Notes under the pieces: generated by a model
Database searches by the model: none
The model's input: only the letters and a program-made list of their open reading frames with translations
Told to the model about the DNA's origin: nothing
Position numbers and translations under genes: made by a program
In this document: one piece after another, positions 33,944 through 37,733 of the stretch
How positions within the stretch are numbered: the stretch's first letter is position 1
How the letters are laid out: the number at the start of each line of letters is the position of its first letter
Assembly: GCA_030037855.1 (NCBI GenBank)
Contig: JASHPY010000116.1
Span: 1-37,733, forward strand
Direction of reading: 5' to 3'
From: Thermoplasmata archaeon
GTDB lineage: Archaea > Thermoplasmatota > Thermoplasmata > Lutacidiplasmatales > UBA184
Length of the DNA stretch: 37,733 bases

Positions 33944-34987
33944 ATGCGCGGTTTCGGTTTCCGGGAGCACGGGGGGTTCGACCGCCTCGAGTTCGTCGAG
34001 ATCCCCGAGCCCGAGCCCGGGCCGGGCGAGGTCCGGGTCGCGATCCGCGCGGCGGCGTTCAACCGACTCGATCGGTTCACGCTCGCGGGGATCCCGGGCG
34101 TGCCGATCGAACGGCCGCATGTCCTCGGCTCCGACGGGGCGGGGGTCGTCGATCGGTGCGGGGACGGGGTCTCCGGAGTCGCTCCCGGCCAACCGGTGCT
34201 GCTGAATCCGGGGATCTGGGACGGGACGTGCGAGGCGTGCCTCCGGGGGGAGGAGTCGCTCTGCCGCGCGTACCGGATCCTGGGGGAGCATACGCAGGGC
34301 TCGGTGACCCGTTACGTGGTGCTGCCCGCCCGGAACGTTCACCCCCGCCCGGAACGGCTCTCGTTCGCGGAGGCGGCCGCGGCTCCGCTCGTGTTCCAGA
34401 CCGCCTGGCGGGCGATGAAGACGGTCGGGGCGGTCCGCCCGGGGGACCGCGTCGCGGTGATCGGAGCGGGCGGGGGCGTCCCGACCGCGGTCGTCCAGGT
34501 CGCGAAGCTCCTCGGCGCGCGCGTAGTGGTCGCCTCCCGCTCGCGCGAGAAGGCCGAACGGGCTCGGGCGATCGGCGCGGACGACGCGGTCGTCTTCGAC
34601 GAGGCAGACCACCCCCTCGACAAGGTCCTCTGGCAGTGGAGCCAGAAGAACGGCCTCGATGTGATCTTCGACTCGGTCGGGGCCCCGACCGTCCCCCGTT
34701 CGGTCCGCGCACTCGCGCGTGGGGGCCGGGTGGTCGTGATCGGCGCGACCGCGGGCCCCGTCGCCGAGGTCGACCTGCGGACCCTGTTCTGGCGCCAGTC
34801 GTCGATCCGGGGGAGCACGATGGCCGATCGTCGCGAGTTCGACCAGGTGCTCGGTCATCTCGCGTCCGGGAAGCTTCGACCGGTCGTCGATTCGGTGCGG
34901 CCGTGGGAGGAGGCGGGCGAGGCGTTCCGCCGCTTCGACGCCCCCGACCTGTTCGGCAAGGTCGTGGTCGAGGTCCCGTCCAGCTGA
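33944..34987 (+). CDS. MDR-family zinc-type alcohol dehydrogenase/quinone oxidoreductase
   Basis: This 347-residue NAD(P)-dependent oxidoreductase has a GroES-like domain (about 25-140) and a Rossmann domain with VIGAGGGVPTAVVQVAKLLGARVVVASRS. The catalytic zinc ligands of true alcohol dehydrogenases are missing: the first position is NRLD and the GHE motif reads GSDGAG. Three cysteines in TCEACLRGEESLC remain from the structural zinc loop. This resembles the subgroup annotated as zinc-binding dehydrogenases or quinone oxidoreductases. It follows cysS by seven bases and may be in the same operon. The substrate is unknown. Confidence 0.88.
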   Translation: MRGFGFREHGGFDRLEFVEIPEPEPGPGEVRVAIRAAAFNRLDRFTLAGIPGVPIERPHVLGSDGAGVVDRCGDGVSGVAPGQPVLLNPGIWDGTCEACLRGEESLCRAYRILGEHTQGSVTRYVVLPARNVHPRPERLSFAEAAAAPLVFQTAWRAMKTVGAVRPGDRVAVIGAGGGVPTAVVQVAKLLGARVVVASRSREKAERARAIGADDAVVFDEADHPLDKVLWQWSQKNGLDVIFDSVGAPTVPRSVRALARGGRVVVIGATAGPVAEVDLRTLFWRQSSIRGSTMADRREFDQVLGHLASGKLRPVVDSVRPWEEAGEAFRRFDAPDLFGKVVVEVPSS

Positions 34988-35063
34988 CCCTCGGCGGAAC
35001 GCGTCCGGTCGGCGGTGCCGGGTCCACAGAATCGCCCCGGCGACCCCCGTTTCAGGGCATAGC

Positions 35064-35072
35064 TTTCAAATA
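35064..35072 (+). promoter_or_regulatory. TATA-like box of the large exoprotein
   Basis: TTTCAAATA, centred about 28 bases before the GTG at 35097, predicts a leaderless start. Confidence 0.5.
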
Positions 35073-35096
35073 CCAGAATACGGCCTCTCTTGAGTC

Positions 35097-37733
35097 GTGA
35101 GCCGTCATTTGGGCAGCTCCCCATGCACCGGGGAAGCCGCGCGTGCCCCCGGAAGATGGACCCGACCGCTGTTCGCGGGCCTGATCGTCGTCCTCGTGAT
35201 CGCGAGCGCGACCCTGATGCTCGCCGTCGGCGCGCCGGCGGTCCACCCCGCGACGGCCGCGTCCCCCGCCGCCGCTACGGCGGCGGCCCCCGCGGCGAAC
35301 CCGCCGACCCACGGGGACCTCGTGGTCGCGTCGGGGCAGACCTACACGATCCAGCCGACCGGAGGGGTCCCGACCTACTACCAGGGGGGTAACATCACGG
35401 TCCAGAGCGGCGGCACCCTGATCGTCAAGAACGTGTCGCTGATCTTCGTCGAGTACGTGTCGGACCTCGGCACGCCGATCGTCCGACTCTCCCACATCTA
35501 CCAGTTCCAGGACGCCGGAACCGTCGACATCGTGAACTCGACCGTCACGACCGACGTCGGGATCCTGAACGCCTACGCGAAGCTCAATGTCGAGGTGACC
35601 GGCGCGATGAGCGTCCAGCACTCGGTGCTGGCCTTCCCCGGCTGGATCACCGCCTCCGGGAGTTCCGCGGACCTGACGCTCAACGACTCCTCGCTCACGG
35701 CGAACCCGGCCGTGGTCGGCCTCGGAGGCTCCGAGCCGAGCGCGATCTGGGGCGATACGTCGTACGCGGCTAGCCTGACCGCGACCGGCGGCGCCCACGT
35801 CTACCTGTTCAAGAGCGCCATCAACGACACCTACGCGGACCCGACGAGCACGAACGGCATCCCGAGCACGCTGCCGCTCAACGCGACCGACGTCGCGCTC
35901 GGCGGCGCGGGGGAGAACCTCACGGACCTCGCGACCCCGACCGACTCCGCCAGCCTCGCGCAGGACTACCTGTACTACCCCACGGGAGTCGCCGGCGGCG
36001 AATTCAACATCTACTACAACGACTCCAACCCCGGGCCGACCACGACCACCCTCGACCTCTGGTATCAGGGCACGGAGTACTCCCTCGGGACGGTCGTGCT
36101 CGAGAACGACACGAGCAACGGCCTCCTCACGATCCCGATCCCCGCGGCCCTGACCTCGGCGATCAACGCGGGCGGGATGCTCGGCTACCTCAACAGCACC
36201 GGGAACTTCGGGCTCCCGTCCGCGATCGCGTTCAACTTCTCCGCCGTGACCGCCCCGCTCACGCTCAGCCAGGTCAGCCTCGTGCTGGACCCTCCGCTCG
36301 AGTACAACGTCAACGCGACCGGCGCGGGCACGGTCCTCGTCTCGGCCGACACCCAGTTCAACCTCAACTTCGCCGACGTGCCGGCGAGCCCGCTCTCTCA
36401 GGCCAGCCCGTTCCCGTGGGAGTCGAACAAGCTCCTCCTCACGGACGGTGCGGTCGCCTACCTCGGCAATCTCACCGTGACCGCGTCGGTCCCCGGCGTC
36501 TTCTCGACCTCGGCGGTCCTCACCGACGCCACGAGCACCGCCTGGCTCTACCGGTGGGCGGACTTCAACATCACCAGCTCGACCGACCACGTGAACGTCT
36601 CGGGCGCGCTCGCGAGCGCGTTCTACGCCTACGACGACAGCCAGCTGAACAACGCGACCGTCAACGCCCTCAACGACCTGCCGGCCACGAGCACCCCGCT
36701 CGCGGGCTACGTCGACTACGTGGACGGCCTCCGGGGCGTCACGGCGTACGGCTCGTCCGACATCGGGGGCCAGGCGTACCTTCTACTCGTCTCGAACGAA
36801 CTGAACGCGAGCGACCTCCCGAGCGGCGGATTCCTCGGCGGCTACCACGTCGCCTTCTCGAGCCCGTTCGCGGCCAACGTGACCTGGATCTCCTACTCGG
36901 TGAGCCCGTACCCGACCGGCGTGGCGCTCGGCACGGCGAACTACGGGTCGCCCGACCGGGTGAACGTCGCGATCCCCGTCGCGGCCCCGGTGGTCCGCTT
37001 CGTGACCTACAATGTGCCCACGAGCCCGCTCAGCCTCAACACCCAGTACACGTCGAGCGGGACCATCTTCCTGAACGGCCCCGGCACCGCTTCGATCGTG
37101 GTCACCGCGACCCCGATCGGCGGGATCGGCACCGCCGTGACGATCGCCTCGGACGCGGCGGTCGCCAACGGCTCGTTCCAGTTCAACTGGGCGAATCCGC
37201 TGCCGTTGACCGCCGGCACGTCGTACTCGATCGTCGCGACCGCGACCTACAAGGGCGCGACGGGGAGCTACAACCTCGGCACGTACAGCGTTCCGTCGTC
37301 GACGTCGCCGGTCGGTTTCCTGTTCCAGAAGTTCCTCGGTCTCCCGCTCTGGCTCTGGATCGCGATCGCCGCGGCGGTGGTCGTGGCGATCCTGGTCGTG
37401 CTGATGATCTTCCGGCGCCAGGCCGCCGGTAAGCTCGTCGAGTGCGGGGAGTGCGGGGAGCTGATCCCCGAGGACGCGACCGTCTGTCCGAAGTGCGGCG
37501 CCGAGTTCGAGTCCGACCTCGTCCGTTGCAGCCGGTGCGCCTCGACCATCCCCGCGAATTCGGCGGTCTGCCCCGAGTGCGCCGCGCAGTTGCTCGGCGT
37601 GCCGGGCACCGCGCCCGAGGAGGCCGAGCGGCAGGGCTACCAGGACTTCACCGAGAAGTACCGCGCCGAGGCCAAGAAGGAGCTCGGCGAGAATTACAAC
37701 GAGGGGTCGTTCTGGGACTGGTGGAAGCGCCAG
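35097..37733 (+). CDS. large exoprotein with C-terminal transmembrane helix and cytosolic double zinc ribbon, partial
   Basis: The frame from the GTG at 35097 is open for 879 codons to the right edge and has no stop, so the C-terminus is missing. A signal peptide (PLFAGLIVVLVIASATLMLAVG) and a Pro/Ala/Thr-rich linker precede a beta-rich ectodomain of about 680 residues. It is rich in N-x-S/T sites, and the strand-rich region with GGNITVQSGGTLIVKN suggests a right-handed beta-helix start. A membrane helix lies at about 750-770. The cytosolic tail has two zinc ribbons: Cys783/786 with 797/800, and Cys811/814 with 825/828. A charged segment ending in WDWWKRQ follows. Zinc ribbons behind a membrane anchor suggest contact with a cytosolic partner. 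Confidence 0.8.
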   Translation, partial: MSRHLGSSPCTGEAARAPGRWTRPLFAGLIVVLVIASATLMLAVGAPAVHPATAASPAAATAAAPAANPPTHGDLVVASGQTYTIQPTGGVPTYYQGGNITVQSGGTLIVKNVSLIFVEYVSDLGTPIVRLSHIYQFQDAGTVDIVNSTVTTDVGILNAYAKLNVEVTGAMSVQHSVLAFPGWITASGSSADLTLNDSSLTANPAVVGLGGSEPSAIWGDTSYAASLTATGGAHVYLFKSAINDTYADPTSTNGIPSTLPLNATDVALGGAGENLTDLATPTDSASLAQDYLYYPTGVAGGEFNIYYNDSNPGPTTTTLDLWYQGTEYSLGTVVLENDTSNGLLTIPIPAALTSAINAGGMLGYLNSTGNFGLPSAIAFNFSAVTAPLTLSQVSLVLDPPLEYNVNATGAGTVLVSADTQFNLNFADVPASPLSQASPFPWESNKLLLTDGAVAYLGNLTVTASVPGVFSTSAVLTDATSTAWLYRWADFNITSSTDHVNVSGALASAFYAYDDSQLNNATVNALNDLPATSTPLAGYVDYVDGLRGVTAYGSSDIGGQAYLLLVSNELNASDLPSGGFLGGYHVAFSSPFAANVTWISYSVSPYPTGVALGTANYGSPDRVNVAIPVAAPVVRFVTYNVPTSPLSLNTQYTSSGTIFLNGPGTASIVVTATPIGGIGTAVTIASDAAVANGSFQFNWANPLPLTAGTSYSIVATATYKGATGSYNLGTYSVPSSTSPVGFLFQKFLGLPLWLWIAIAAAVVVAILVVLMIFRRQAAGKLVECGECGELIPEDATVCPKCGAEFESDLVRCSRCASTIPANSAVCPECAAQLLGVPGTAPEEAERQGYQDFTEKYRAEAKKELGENYNEGSFWDWWKRQ

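Noticed and set aside
35052-36590. Long minus-strand open frame opposite the large exoprotein gene
   Set aside because: Its sequence is Arg/Gly/Val/Asp repeats without a recognisable domain, whereas the plus frame has a signal peptide, membrane helix and zinc ribbons. It arises from high GC content.

Overview
The window is a GC-rich (about 70%) archaeal chromosome segment. Archaeal markers include release factor aRF1, archaeosine tRNA-guanine transglycosylase with a PUA domain, Kae1, wyosine enzyme Taw1, the RFC small subunit, a geranylgeranyl reductase-type flavoprotein and a 53-residue Sec61-beta. High GC, a CysRS, and many TATA-like boxes about 26 bp upstream of ATG/GTG start codons (leaderless genes) suggest an uncultivated high-GC member of Thermoplasmatota. 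That lineage call is inference.

Left part (1-3.3 kb, accessory): an enterochelin-esterase-like hydrolase, then two toxin-antitoxin pairs on the minus strand. One is a HEPN/MNT (HepT/MntA-like) pair whose nucleotidyltransferase carries an N-terminal zinc ribbon. The other is a RelE-like toxin with a small antitoxin. A tRNA-Arg(CCU) follows. From 3.3 to 7.4 kb, two membrane-anchored exoproteins flank a 355-residue protein with a likely N-terminal helix-turn-helix.

Middle part (7.4-20.6 kb, mostly housekeeping): prf1, thioredoxin, a class I methyltransferase, an rfcS-moaC-moaB operon, an unknown protein, a polytopic membrane protein, an SppA-like Ser/Lys peptidase beside Sec61-beta, taw1, a two-gene ABC-2 exporter, a YHS protein plus copper-type P-type ATPase, and a rhodanese.

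Right part (20.8-37.7 kb): a bactofilin-like protein with 14 EVGG-type repeats followed by a winged-helix regulator; a family 5 uracil-DNA glycosylase; tgtA, a 76-residue conserved-looking protein, kae1 and a geranylgeranyl reductase in one direction; a three-gene BlaI regulator / integral metallopeptidase / exoprotein operon; a cysteine operon (CBS-domain PLP synthase, cystathionine lyase-type enzyme, cysteinyl-tRNA synthetase) followed by an MDR oxidoreductase; and a very large exoprotein with a cytosolic double zinc ribbon that runs off the right edge.

The most interesting candidates are the zinc-ribbon MNT/HEPN module with a palindrome on its start codon, the BlaI-peptidase-exoprotein operon, the bactofilin-regulator pair, and the operon that links cysteine synthesis to cysteinyl-tRNA formation. 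No CRISPR array, transposase, integrase or rRNA gene was seen.
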